This document shows, in pieces, positions 23,783 through 31,340 of a DNA stretch of 37,528 nt (positions are counted from its first letter, which is position 1; every line of letters starts with the position of its first letter). The notes beneath the pieces are model-generated. The model saw nothing but the letters and a program-made list of their open reading frames with translations. It was not told the origin of the DNA and made no database searches. The translations under genes and the position numbers were made by a program. Location: assembly GCF_015352985.1 (NCBI RefSeq), contig NZ_JACYXF010000063.1:1-37528 (forward strand), in the 5' to 3' direction. Source of the DNA: Noviherbaspirillum malthae (GTDB lineage: Bacteria > Pseudomonadota > Gammaproteobacteria > Burkholderiales > Burkholderiaceae_D).

Positions 23783-24831
23783 ATTCAGGACCGAACAACG
23801 AGCACTACGTACTCGTCACCGGCGCCGCCGGCTTCATCGGCTTCCATCTGACGCAACGCCTGCTCGAGCTTGGCATGACGGTGCACGGACTGGACAACCT
23901 CACGCCCTACTACGATCCGCAACTCAAGCAGGATCGGCTGTCGCAGCTGCAGCAGCATCCCCGCTTCCGCCACGCCCACATCGATCTCGCCGATCGGGAC
24001 AGCATGCGCAGCTATTTCGACCAGGCGCCTGCCTGGGAAGCGGTGGTGCATCTGGCGGCGCAGGCAGGCGTGCGCTATTCGCTGGAACACCCGATGGCTT
24101 ACCTGGACAGCAATCTGGCCGGCACCATGCACCTGCTTGAAGGCTGCCGCCACGGCAGCGTCAAACATTTGCTGTATGCCTCCTCCAGTTCCGTCTATGG
24201 CGCGTCGGCCACGATGCCGTTGCGGGAAGACCAGGCAACCGACCAACCAGTCTCGCTTTACGCGGCGACCAAGAAGTCCTGCGAAGTACTGGTGCACAGC
24301 TACAGCCACCTCTATCGCGTCCCGGCCACCGGACTGCGCCTGTTCACGGTCTACGGGCCGTGGGGACGGCCTGACATGGCGATTTTCAAGTTCACCCACG
24401 CCATCCTCGCCGGTGAGCCGATCGAGGTCTACAACCACGGCAAGATGCAGCGTGACTTCACCTACGTCGCCGACGTCGTGGAAGCGATCCGGCGACTGAT
24501 CCCCTTGCCTCCAACCGACGAGACCGGAACGGTACCGCACCGCATACTCAACGTCGGCAACAACAGCCCGGTTCAACTCGAGTACTTCATCAACTGCATC
24601 GAGAATTCCGTGGGCATTCCGGCAATCAAGCAGCACAAGCCGATGCACAAGGGCGACGTTCCTGCGACCTGGGCAGACGTCAGCCGTCTCAAGGCATTGA
24701 CAGGATTTGAGCCCGGCACGTCGATCGAACTGGGCGTGGAACACTTCGTGAATTGGTACCAGGATTACTATTCGTCCAAGAGGTATAACGGAATCTTGTG
24801 GATGAGGGGTTATACCAATCCCAAGTCATAA
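23779..24831 (+). CDS. UDP-glucuronate 4-epimerase type SDR enzyme
   Basis: A 350-residue extended short-chain dehydrogenase. TGAAGFIGFHL (14-24) binds NAD, LDNLTPYYDPQLKQDRL is typical of UDP-glucuronate epimerases, and SSSSVYG with YAATKK gives the Ser/Tyr-Lys catalytic set. RLFTVYGPWGRPDMA and YNHGKMQRDFTYVADVV are the substrate-domain blocks of the GAE/LpsL group. It would convert UDP-GlcA from Ugd into UDP-GalA. GTG at 23779 overlaps the previous stop (GTGA). The natural end is near FVNWYQDYY; the last residues YTNPKS and the TAA are read from the terminal repeat of the neighbouring IS630 element, so the original C-terminus has been replaced. Confidence 0.87.
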   Translation: MNSGPNNEHYVLVTGAAGFIGFHLTQRLLELGMTVHGLDNLTPYYDPQLKQDRLSQLQQHPRFRHAHIDLADRDSMRSYFDQAPAWEAVVHLAAQAGVRYSLEHPMAYLDSNLAGTMHLLEGCRHGSVKHLLYASSSSVYGASATMPLREDQATDQPVSLYAATKKSCEVLVHSYSHLYRVPATGLRLFTVYGPWGRPDMAIFKFTHAILAGEPIEVYNHGKMQRDFTYVADVVEAIRRLIPLPPTDETGTVPHRILNVGNNSPVQLEYFINCIENSVGIPAIKQHKPMHKGDVPATWADVSRLKALTGFEPGTSIELGVEHFVNWYQDYYSSKRYNGILWMRGYTNPKS

Positions 24832-25974
24832 CATGCCGTTGTTAGCTCCCAGGTTGGCCCAGGTACGCGTGCATAATGAACGTATTGCACCGGGTATCTT
24901 GGTAAAGGCATTCCAGGCATCACAGCAGGCATCAACGATCTGTTCATAGCTGTCGTAACAGCGGTTAGCCAAGCTGCGGTCACGCAGCTGCTGCCATACT
25001 TGCTCAGCGGGATTGAGCTCGGGCGAGCCCGCCGGAAGCGGCAACAGCGTTAAGTTGGGCAAGCGCGGCAGCTTGGTTGTGGTATGCCAGCCAGCACGAT
25101 CAAGCACCATGACCGCATGCCGCCCCTCGGGAACGGCGGCACTGATGGCGTGTAAGTGATGCGCCATGGTTTGCGTGTCGGCATGTGGCAGTACCAGAGC
25201 GACGGCGGTATCGCGCTCGGCACAGACAGCACCAAAGATATACGCTGACTCCGATTGCTGTTGCCGTACGACTCTCGGCCTTGTTCCCTTTCGGGCCCAA
25301 AGGCGTGTTTGCGTACCACGCTGGCCGATGCGCATCTCGTCTTGGAACCAGATATCGACTTGATCCAGGCTGACTTCAGCGGGCAGAACTGCCTGCACTT
25401 CCCGCAGCAGGTTTTTTTTCGCAATCCGCTTGTCGGACTGGATCGGCGTACGGGCTTCTTGAGCGTGCCGAGATCCACACAATACCTAAGCGTTTGAGCA
25501 GTTCATATACACCGTTCAACGAGTAGGCCACATCAAAGTGTTGCGCCAGCAATTGACGGATGTCTTCACCGCGGATGCGACCGCCAGCACGTGCCTGCTG
25601 CAGCTACTCGATGGCCACCCGAAACGCTTCTTCCTGATCCCGTGGCAATCGCTGATTACACCAGTAGCGGGGCTTGCTACCCAAACCCTTGAGGCCATCG
25701 CGTTCGAACCATTTCTCCCAGCGTGCGACGGTATGACGGGTGGTACGCAGGCGGCGGCCACCTCGGTAAAGCTCTTGCCATCCTTCAAGTGCGCCAGGGC
25801 GATATAGCGCAGCCGTCGTCGCCCGTTCGGTTCTTCCCTAGCAAGCAAGTCGAAGTTGTACTGTTGCAGTCGCTGCAATGCTTCTGGCGTCAACATGGTC
25901 GCCTCCAGGACAGAACCGTGTCTTCTTCAGACCTCCATCGTCACACGCGGTTCGCTTAACCGTGGGATTGGTAT
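24812..25974. mobile_element. Decayed IS630-family element
   Basis: Ends are ATACCAATCCCA at 24812 and its complement TGGGATTGGTAT ending at 25974. Between them lies one minus-strand transposase with several lesions. TA-rich bases flank both ends, as expected for TA-targeting IS630 elements, but an exact TA duplication cannot be fixed. The insertion truncated the 3' end of the epimerase gene. Confidence 0.75.
24826..25896 (-). pseudogene. IS630 transposase with frameshifts and a stop
   Basis: The N-terminus (MLTPEALQRLQQYNFDLLAR and RRRLRYIALAHLKDGKSFTEVAAA) is intact to about 25750, then continues only in another frame (LRTTRHTVARWEKWFERDGL and SKPRYWCNQRLPRDQEEAF). In that frame a TAG stop interrupts AIE-LQQARAGG near 25605, and another frameshift lies near 25470. 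From 25450 to 24826 the DDE domain is open: DIWFQDEMRIGQRGTQ with the first Asp, HAVMVLDRAGWHTT and LPAGSPELNPAEQVW. At least three lesions make it inactive. Confidence 0.8.
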
Positions 25975-25979
25975 TAGTT

Positions 25980-26247
25980 GAAGAAGGCGGCGGATGCTGC
26001 TGAAATAAGGTTGCCTAGACCGAAACATTTCAGCAGAAAGGAATCCGCCACCATGGGTGACGATAAAGTTATTTCGCTTCAAAGTCAAAACGCACCGAAT
26101 GATTCATTGTCAGCCCTGCTGCGGGAGAAGGCATCAGAATTGCTGCAAGCGGCTATCAATGCCGAATGCGTCGAACTGTTGGCACAGTATGCGCAGGTAC
26201 GCGATCTGAACTGAGGTCGGTCGAAGACGGTGTGTGCCAACGGGTTA
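25980..26247 (+). pseudogene. IS256-family transposase N-terminal fragment
   Basis: From the ATG at 26053 it reads MGDDKVISLQSQNAPNDSLS, then LLREKASELLQAAINAECVELLAQYAQVRDLN, the N-terminal region of IS256-family (mutator-type) transposases. A stop follows DLN; shifted traces of the next block (RRRLVRNG-like) may extend to about 26247. The whole DDE domain is missing because an IS3 fragment starts there. The 5' leader from about 25980, with AGAAAGGA before the ATG, probably belongs to the same IS. Confidence 0.75.
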
Positions 26248-26427
26248 AGCAGCACTCCTATGTCGAAGATAGAACTGCTGCGTGAATGCTACCGGTGATA
26301 GATAGCCCAGACGCTCCTGCTTGCGTTGACGATTGTAAAACAGATCGATGTATTCAGTGATTTCGCGCCTGGCCTGTTCACGGGTCGCAAAGTGCCGATG
26401 GTAGATCAATTCATTCTTGAGCGTACC
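26245..26427 (-). pseudogene. IS3-family orfB, C-terminal piece
   Basis: Minus-strand frame GTLKNELIYHRHFATREQ, ARREITEYIDLFYNRQRKQE and RLGYLSPVAFTQQFY is the C-terminal end of an IS3-family DDE transposase, including the region after the catalytic Glu. The upstream part of the same gene is found at 31257-31340 and 32793-33383, also on the minus strand. The gap is filled by the serine-recombinase element, which replaced about eight codons at the junction (the expected NAVMESFF block). Confidence 0.8.
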
Positions 26428-26442
26428 CCCAGAACCTTTCAA

Positions 26443-26745
26443 TTGGCGCGTTGGAACAAGCAGTCAACGGCGCCTGTTAAGTCAGATCAAATCCGGCGTT
26501 TCCGAATAACACATCCCTATCACCCCCTCTTCACACAGGAATTCGAACTAGTTCTTCACGCGCAAAACTGGCATGAAGACCGGGCTTGGTTTCACGACGC
26601 CACAGGTCGTCTGCGCTCCCTTCCAGCCATATGGACTAGCCTGGTGGCTGAGGATCCGTTCAATATGGTGTCTGCCGGACGCGCCGAATTTCGCGTCGAG
26701 GAGTTGCTTGAACTGGTGTGTTTGCTCCGTGAAAGTAAGTCATGA
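26443..26745 (+). CDS. DUF5372-like protein of the recombinase element
   Basis: The recognisable part reads IRRFRITHPYHPLFTQEFEL, then WHEDRAWFHDATGRLRSLPA, DPFNMVSAGRAEF and VEELLELVCLLRES, matching my memory of DUF5372, a small family found next to HTH and recombinase genes. About 100 residues, soluble, beta-rich, with conserved His and Asp. The fold suggests a nucleic-acid-associated accessory protein but no activity is known. The start is unclear: no ATG follows the element boundary, TTG 26443 is the first possible codon, and the ATG at 26398 lies in the IS3 fragment and would make a chimera. The gene may have lost its own start on insertion. First in the four-gene row. Confidence 0.55.
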   Translation: MARWNKQSTAPVKSDQIRRFRITHPYHPLFTQEFELVLHAQNWHEDRAWFHDATGRLRSLPAIWTSLVAEDPFNMVSAGRAEFRVEELLELVCLLRESKS

Positions 26746-26886
26746 TTCGGTTTTTCGGGTGCAAACTTGATTATGCCGTAAGTGTTAATGCAATGATGTC
26801 CATGGTGCCAGATTGCCTAGGGGCTCCTTGGTCAGTTACGTCGGCCGTTTGCCACGTGAAGTCAGATAGATCTTTACACGCGGAGC

Positions 26887-26914
26887 TTGACATCGGTCCA
26901 TGCAGGTACATAAT
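26887..26914 (+). promoter_or_regulatory. Sigma70-like promoter of the HTH gene
   Basis: A perfect -35 TTGACA (26887-26892) and a -10 CATAAT (26909-26914) are separated by 16 bases. They lie about 42 bases before the ATG of the HTH gene, which has GGAG at 26946. This would drive the HTH gene, the third ORF and the recombinase. Confidence 0.6.
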
Positions 26915-26955
26915 TAACGTTACACGTACTTGCTTCATCTTCTCTGGAGAAGCTC

Positions 26956-27417
26956 ATGGCTGCAGACCGAGGCATAGAACAGAAACGCCGTGGATTGAAG
27001 CAGCAATCAACCCTCAATCCTCATCCCGATGCTGTTACCCATGCGCTGTTCCAAGGCAACGATTTCTTCGATCCTCACGACCTGTTGCAGGTGAAGTACG
27101 AAATGCTACGTTTGGTCAGCGTCGAGAACCGGCCGGTCAGCGAAGCCGCCAAGGCATTTGGTTTCTCCCGACCGTCGTTCTATCAAGCGCAAGTGGCCTT
27201 TGCACAAGGCGGGTTGGCCGGTCTGATTCCGCAGAAGCCTGGGCCGCGCGGCGGCCACAAATTAACGTCAGCCATTATGGAATTCCTCGTTCAGGCACGT
27301 GTAGCCGAGCCCTCTCTACGCTTCGAACGATTAGCGAGCCTGGTACAAAAGACCTTCGGCGTACAGGTACACCCACGCAGCATCGAACGGCAGTTCTTAC
27401 GCAAAAAAAAACCGTAA
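26956..27417 (+). CDS. Helix-turn-helix protein of the recombinase element
   Basis: A 153-residue protein with a winged or ISL3/IS481-like HTH: LLQVKYEMLRLVSVENRPVS, EAAKAFGFSRPSFYQAQVAF (about 49-90), GLAGLIPQKPGPRGGHKL and a second HTH-like part at 110-150 (VHPRSIERQFLRKKKP). Such paired HTH domains occur at the N-terminus of DDE transposases, but no DDE domain follows. It may be the DNA-binding partner or regulator of the recombinase. A strong promoter and GGAG precede it. It ends at a run of nine A (27403-27411); a -1 slip there would fuse it to the next ORF. Confidence 0.7.
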   Translation: MAADRGIEQKRRGLKQQSTLNPHPDAVTHALFQGNDFFDPHDLLQVKYEMLRLVSVENRPVSEAAKAFGFSRPSFYQAQVAFAQGGLAGLIPQKPGPRGGHKLTSAIMEFLVQARVAEPSLRFERLASLVQKTFGVQVHPRSIERQFLRKKKP

Positions 27418-27434
27418 TAAATCCGTCCCTGTCA

Positions 27435-27725
27435 TTGCCTGGCGGCGCATCTCGCAACGATACATTGATCTCGCGTTACGAAGACTTGCGTCGGCAGTTC
27501 CTTGAACGCCCACGCTGCGCATCCCGCGGTCAGGGGCTTGCGGTGTTGATACGTAGCGGGATGAGGATCTGGATGCAAACTTGGACTCATCTCCCTGTTG
27601 AGTTTCCAGCGCCGCCGCGAGCGCCTGCGAGTGATGAAGAAATGCTTCCTTCAGGAATGCGGCAAGATATAACGATGATCTTGGCAGGCATGGTCCTCTA
27701 TGGTCATCAGGAGTTGAGAATATGA
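27435..27725 (+). CDS. Unknown ORF between HTH gene and recombinase
   Basis: A frame in the -1 register relative to the HTH gene runs up to an overlap of four bases with the recombinase ATG (ATGA at 27722-27725). The likely product contains SRYEDLRRQFLERP, RGQGLAVLIRSGMRIWMQTW and LPSGMRQDITMILAGMVLYG, an amphipathic helical protein of about 90 residues. No ATG or GTG with a ribosome binding site begins it; TTG 27435 or 27465 could serve, or it may be made as a -1 frameshift extension of the HTH protein across the nine-A run. The overlap with the recombinase gene argues that it is real. No known family. Confidence 0.45.
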   Translation: MPGGASRNDTLISRYEDLRRQFLERPRCASRGQGLAVLIRSGMRIWMQTWTHLPVEFPAPPRAPASDEEMLPSGMRQDITMILAGMVLYGHQELRI

Positions 27726-29542
27726 ACAGCGACCCACATCAAAATGTCCAGACCGGCCACCTTAAGCGTGACGCCTATCTCTATGTGCGCCAGTCGACGT
27801 TGAGACAAGTGTTTGAGAATACGGAAAGCACCAAGCGTCAATACGCGCTGCGCCAGCGGGCTATCGCCTTAGGATGGCATGAAGACCGAATCATTGTGAT
27901 CGACAATGACCTTGGACAATCAGGCGCTTCATCAGCGGACCGTGAAGGCTTCCAACGCCTTGTGGCCGAGGTCGGTGTTGGGCATGCAGGGATCGTGCTC
28001 GGGCTGGAGGTGTCACGTCTCGCGCGCAATTCCACAGATTGGCATCGGCTTCTTGAGATCTGCGCGATTACAGATACGCTCATTCTTGATGAAGATGGCG
28101 TTTATGATCCGGCGCACTTCAATGATCGGCTCTTGCTGGGATTGAAGGGAACTATGAGCGAGGCAGAATTGCATGTGCTGAGGGCACGATTGCAAGGGGG
28201 AATCCTGAGCAAGGCCAGGCGCGGCGAGTTGGAAATGCGCCCGCCCGTCGGGCTCGTTTACAATGCTGAGGGTGCCATCACCCTCGACCCTGATCAACAG
28301 GTGCAGCACTGTCTACGTTGGCTGTTCACCACGTTCCGGCGTACCGGATCAGCGATGGCCACGGCGAGAATTGCCCGTCAAGAAGGATTGGCATTCCCGC
28401 GCCGGTGCGGCAAGGGAGTTCACAAGGGCAAATTGCTATGGACCGGTCTCGATCACAGCCAGGTACTACGCATCCTGCATAACCCAAGATATGCTGGCGC
28501 ATTCGTTTATGGTCGCACCCATATGCGCAAAACAGTGGATGGGTCAAGCCATATGCAGCGCATGCCGCAAGATCAATGGGATACGCTGATTCCTAATGCA
28601 CATGCTGGATACATTACGTGGGAAGAGTATGAATGGAATCAGAGACGCCTGCATGAAAGCGCACAGGCGATAGGCTCAGATCGGCGCCGCGGTCCGCCAC
28701 GCGAAGGTCCCGCGCTACTGCAGGGATTGATAGTCTGTGGGCGCTGCGGTGGGCGCATGACGGTTCGCTACCATAGCCGCAACGAACAATTATGTCCTGA
28801 GTATGTCTGTCAACACGAAGGGATTGAGCATGCTGAACCCGTCTGCCAACGTGTCTGCGGGGTTGGCATCGACCAAGCCATCAGCGAGCTACTCATTGAA
28901 GCGGTCAACCCGATGGCCCTCGAAGTGACGCTGGCGGTGCAGCACGAGCTTCAGGCACGCATGGAAGAAGCAGACCGACTACGTCACAAACAAGTCGAGC
29001 GTGCCCAGTATGAAGCCGATTTGGCTCAGCGCCGCTATATGCGTGTCGATCCTGACAATCGACTGGTTGCCGATTCCCTTGAAGCGGACTGGAATCAAAG
29101 ATTGCGCTCCCTGGCTGAGGCACATGAGGAATATGGACGTCGCCATGAACAGGATAGGCGCATCCTTACCGACGAACAGCGTGCGAACATTCTGGCACTC
29201 GCCACAGACTTCCCGCATCTGTGGCGTGACCCGCGTACGCCAGATCGCGAACGTAAGCGAATGATTCGACTCCTTCTGGAAGATGTGACCTTGAATCGGG
29301 ATCATCAAATCACCATGCAGATTCGTTTCAAAGGCGGCGCCCACAAGACGCTCAAGTTGCCTCTGCCAATGTCATCCTGGCAGAAAATCGTTACACCTGC
29401 AGAAGTCGTCGCTCAAATCGATGAACTGCTTAACCATCATACGCACCTACAAATTGCGACCATCCTTAATGAGCGAGGTATCGTCTCGGGTGCCGGAAAG
29501 CGCTTCAACCCTCATATGATTGCTCGACTTCAACGTAGCTAG
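27722..29542 (+). pseudogene. Large serine recombinase, 5' part (cut by IS5)
   Basis: The first 606 residues of a recombinase that would integrate and excise the element. The catalytic Ser25 lies in YVRQSTLRQ; IVLGLEVSRLARNSTDW and LKGTMSEAELHVLRARL are resolvase-domain blocks. The recombinase domain follows (LRILHNPRYAGAFVYG), then a zinc ribbon (LIVCGRCGGRMTVRY with later Cys) and a coiled coil. The frame stops at TAG where an IS5-family element has inserted. The missing C-terminus is found at 30976-31206; joining across one TAGCTA copy gives LQRSYGLKSRYDRL in frame, about 683 residues in all. ATG 27722 overlaps the preceding ORF. Interrupted, so probably inactive unless the IS leaves precisely. 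Confidence 0.82.
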
Positions 29543-30972
29543 TCATCCCTGAAAAAGTATGGAGTCATCAGGCTGTTGCATCAATTGACGGGAAGGAAGA
29601 GCCAAGCCGATGCAAGATTTTGCGCAAGTTGTGCCCAGCGGCGCAAAGCATGGCGTTCATCGCATCGCCGGTGACACCTTTGAGGAAGTTGCGGCCAAGG
29701 CGACCATCGGCCTTCATATGTCCGATTACCGGTTCAATTGCATTACGTCGCTTAATTCGTTTTTTAATTAAGCTGGTCACGCCTCGTTTGGCACCTGCTA
29801 CCCAGACCGACAGGCGTTGCGGCCGGTGCCCCTTGTAGCCGCGATCGACGAACGCCTGTTTGGGTGTGATGCCAGTCAGGTTGATCGTTTGTTCGATGGC
29901 TGCTTCGAGAGTGTGCCCGTCATAAGGATTGTGTGGCAGTGACTGCATGCCCACCACAAAGTTATCGCGACTGGTCGTGACGACGCTGACTTTGACGCCA
30001 AACTCATAGTGTTTGTGGGCCTTGCCTTTGGCGATGCATTCCACTTCGGGAGCATGCACGCTGTAGATCTTGTTCTTGTCGTGACGCTGCTGTGTATGAA
30101 TCCGATGACCTATGTTAAGCCAATTCCGGAAGCGGTCTTCCAGGGCAGGTGCTCCTTGAATCTTGCGTTCAATATCACGCATGACCCGTCCGAGATAGGT
30201 GCGTAGCCGCCTTTGCTCGCGTCGTGCTCGTTTCATCTGACGCGCATGTGCATAACGTGCGTTCATCAACAACGCTTGTTTGCCAAGGCGCTCATAGCTT
30301 TGTCGCAAGCGCATACCAGCCTTCTTCGCTTCTCGCACCAAGGCAGCACGTGCCTTGTGATAGAGCCGACCATCAGTCGGAAAGGCGATCGCTTTCTCCT
30401 GGACGGTGGTATCCACATTGACCGCATCCAGCGAGACCGGCACGATCGTCTTGGTGATCAGGCCGGCATCAATCGTCAGCTTAAGCAAGAACTCACAGCC
30501 GCTGGCGCCGATGCGTTTGCGAAAGCGCGTCATCTGGCTGGGATCGATGGGTAAGCGATACTGGAAATACTGCTCTCCGCAAAAATACTGCCAGTATGGG
30601 TTCTCGGCCCAATGCATGACGACTTGTTCATCCGAGAGATTGAAGGCATGCTTAAGATAATGAAGGCCGACCATGAGTCGGATCGAAATGGCAGGCCGAC
30701 CACGGCCTGGGACATACAAGGGACCGAACTGGGCGCTTGCCGCCTGCCAATCCATCTTGCCAGCCAAGATAACCAACGCATGGCGCGGGTCAACCATGCT
30801 GGGCAACTCACGAGGCGCAAGGGCCGGATCTTGCGCGGGAGGAATCTCTTTGGGGGCCATGAATTCACCAGAAAATCGTAGCGGCGCACCCTATTTCTGG
30901 TGAATTCAAATCCCCGAAGTTCCCCGCCAACCCGCATCAGTACTGGTTTGCATCAGTACTTCAGGCTCGACT
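29541..30972 (-). mobile_element. IS5-family insertion in the recombinase gene
   Basis: TAGCTA occurs on both sides (29536-29541 and 30972-30977), so the exact ends cannot be fixed within this palindrome; a 2-, 4- or 6-base duplication fits. The ends read GTCATCCCTGAA and, complemented, GTCGAGCCTGAA: imperfect repeats. About 1.43 kb, with one intact transposase gene on the minus strand. Confidence 0.8.
29568..30860 (-). CDS. IS5-family transposase
   Basis: A 430-residue complete transposase. The N-terminal DUF772-type domain reads GRGRPAISIRLMVGLHYLKH, then NPYWQYFCGEQYFQYRLPID and MTRFRKRIG. The DDE residues are Asp in VSLDAVNVDTTVQEKAI, Asp in AFVDRGYKGH and Glu in NAIEPVIGHMKADGRLGRNF. 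Between the first two is a long basic helical insert (RQMKRARREQRRLRTYL). No lesions, so the element may still be mobile. The ATG at 30860 lies about 110 bases inside the IS end, with GGAGG-like GGGAGGA further upstream in the leader. The only complete cut-and-paste gene in this zone apart from IS30 and the IS630 with a slippery site. Confidence 0.88.
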   Translation of the reverse strand: MAPKEIPPAQDPALAPRELPSMVDPRHALVILAGKMDWQAASAQFGPLYVPGRGRPAISIRLMVGLHYLKHAFNLSDEQVVMHWAENPYWQYFCGEQYFQYRLPIDPSQMTRFRKRIGASGCEFLLKLTIDAGLITKTIVPVSLDAVNVDTTVQEKAIAFPTDGRLYHKARAALVREAKKAGMRLRQSYERLGKQALLMNARYAHARQMKRARREQRRLRTYLGRVMRDIERKIQGAPALEDRFRNWLNIGHRIHTQQRHDKNKIYSVHAPEVECIAKGKAHKHYEFGVKVSVVTTSRDNFVVGMQSLPHNPYDGHTLEAAIEQTINLTGITPKQAFVDRGYKGHRPQRLSVWVAGAKRGVTSLIKKRIKRRNAIEPVIGHMKADGRLGRNFLKGVTGDAMNAMLCAAGHNLRKILHRLGSSFPSIDATA

Positions 30973-30975
30973 AGC

Positions 30976-31206
30976 TACGGGCTCAAGTCGCGCTATGATC
31001 GATTAAGGGAAGCTGGATTGTTAACGCTTCACGAAATGGCGGATGCGTTGCACCTCTCACCCACTCATGTGAAGATATGGAATCGCCATGGCCTGATTCG
31101 TGGACATGCTTACAGCGACAAGAACGAGTGCCTGTATGAACCGCCAGGTAGCAATCCACCACGGAAATCCATGGGCATGAAATTCTCTCGGCGGCTTGCC
31201 GACTAG
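30976..31206 (+). pseudogene. Serine recombinase, 3' part after the IS5
   Basis: Seventy-six codons and a TAG stop continue the interrupted recombinase: YGLKSRYDRLREAGLLTLHE, MADALHLSPTHVKIWNRHGL and IRGHAYSDKNECLYEPPG. This is a C-terminal MerR-like HTH, expected to help to read the attachment site. The frame joins exactly to 29541 after removing the IS and one target copy. It has no start of its own. Confidence 0.85.
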
Positions 31207-31256
31207 CAGGTCGTTACTGACCGGACTGGAGAGGTGTAGTATGAAACAAAGTCCTT

Positions 31257-31340
31257 GTCCCAGGCGTTGGCACGTCGGCTCATGGAGACCCTCATGCCCC
31301 ACGATGCCGCCAGTGCGCGGTAAGCCCGGCTGGCATACTG
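31257..31340 (-). pseudogene. IS3-family orfB, middle piece
   Basis: The minus strand reads QYASRAYRALAASWGMRVSM then SRRANAWD, the IS3 block after HSDQGSQ and before the catalytic Glu. It connects in frame through one CAG codon (the CTG target duplication) to the upstream part at 32793, which ends LILHSDQGSQ. At the other side the reading is lost at 31256, where the serine-recombinase element begins. Confidence 0.82.

Larger units (their letters stand above)
26428..31254 (+). mobile_element. Serine-recombinase mobile element, split by IS5
   Basis: Four plus-strand genes (DUF5372 protein, HTH protein, unknown ORF, large serine recombinase) lie between two halves of a single IS3 orfB. Ends are estimated from where the IS3 reading is lost (26427) and regained (31257). 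No terminal inverted repeats are evident, as expected for recombination by a large serine recombinase. Without the nested IS5-family insertion of 1.43 kb, the element is about 3.4 kb. No passenger gene beyond the four was seen. Confidence 0.65.

Noticed and set aside
26742..27725. Open frame of 327 codons across the HTH gene
   Set aside because: Its first two thirds overlap the HTH gene in the wrong frame and the promoter; only the part after about 27412 looks like protein and is reported as the third ORF.
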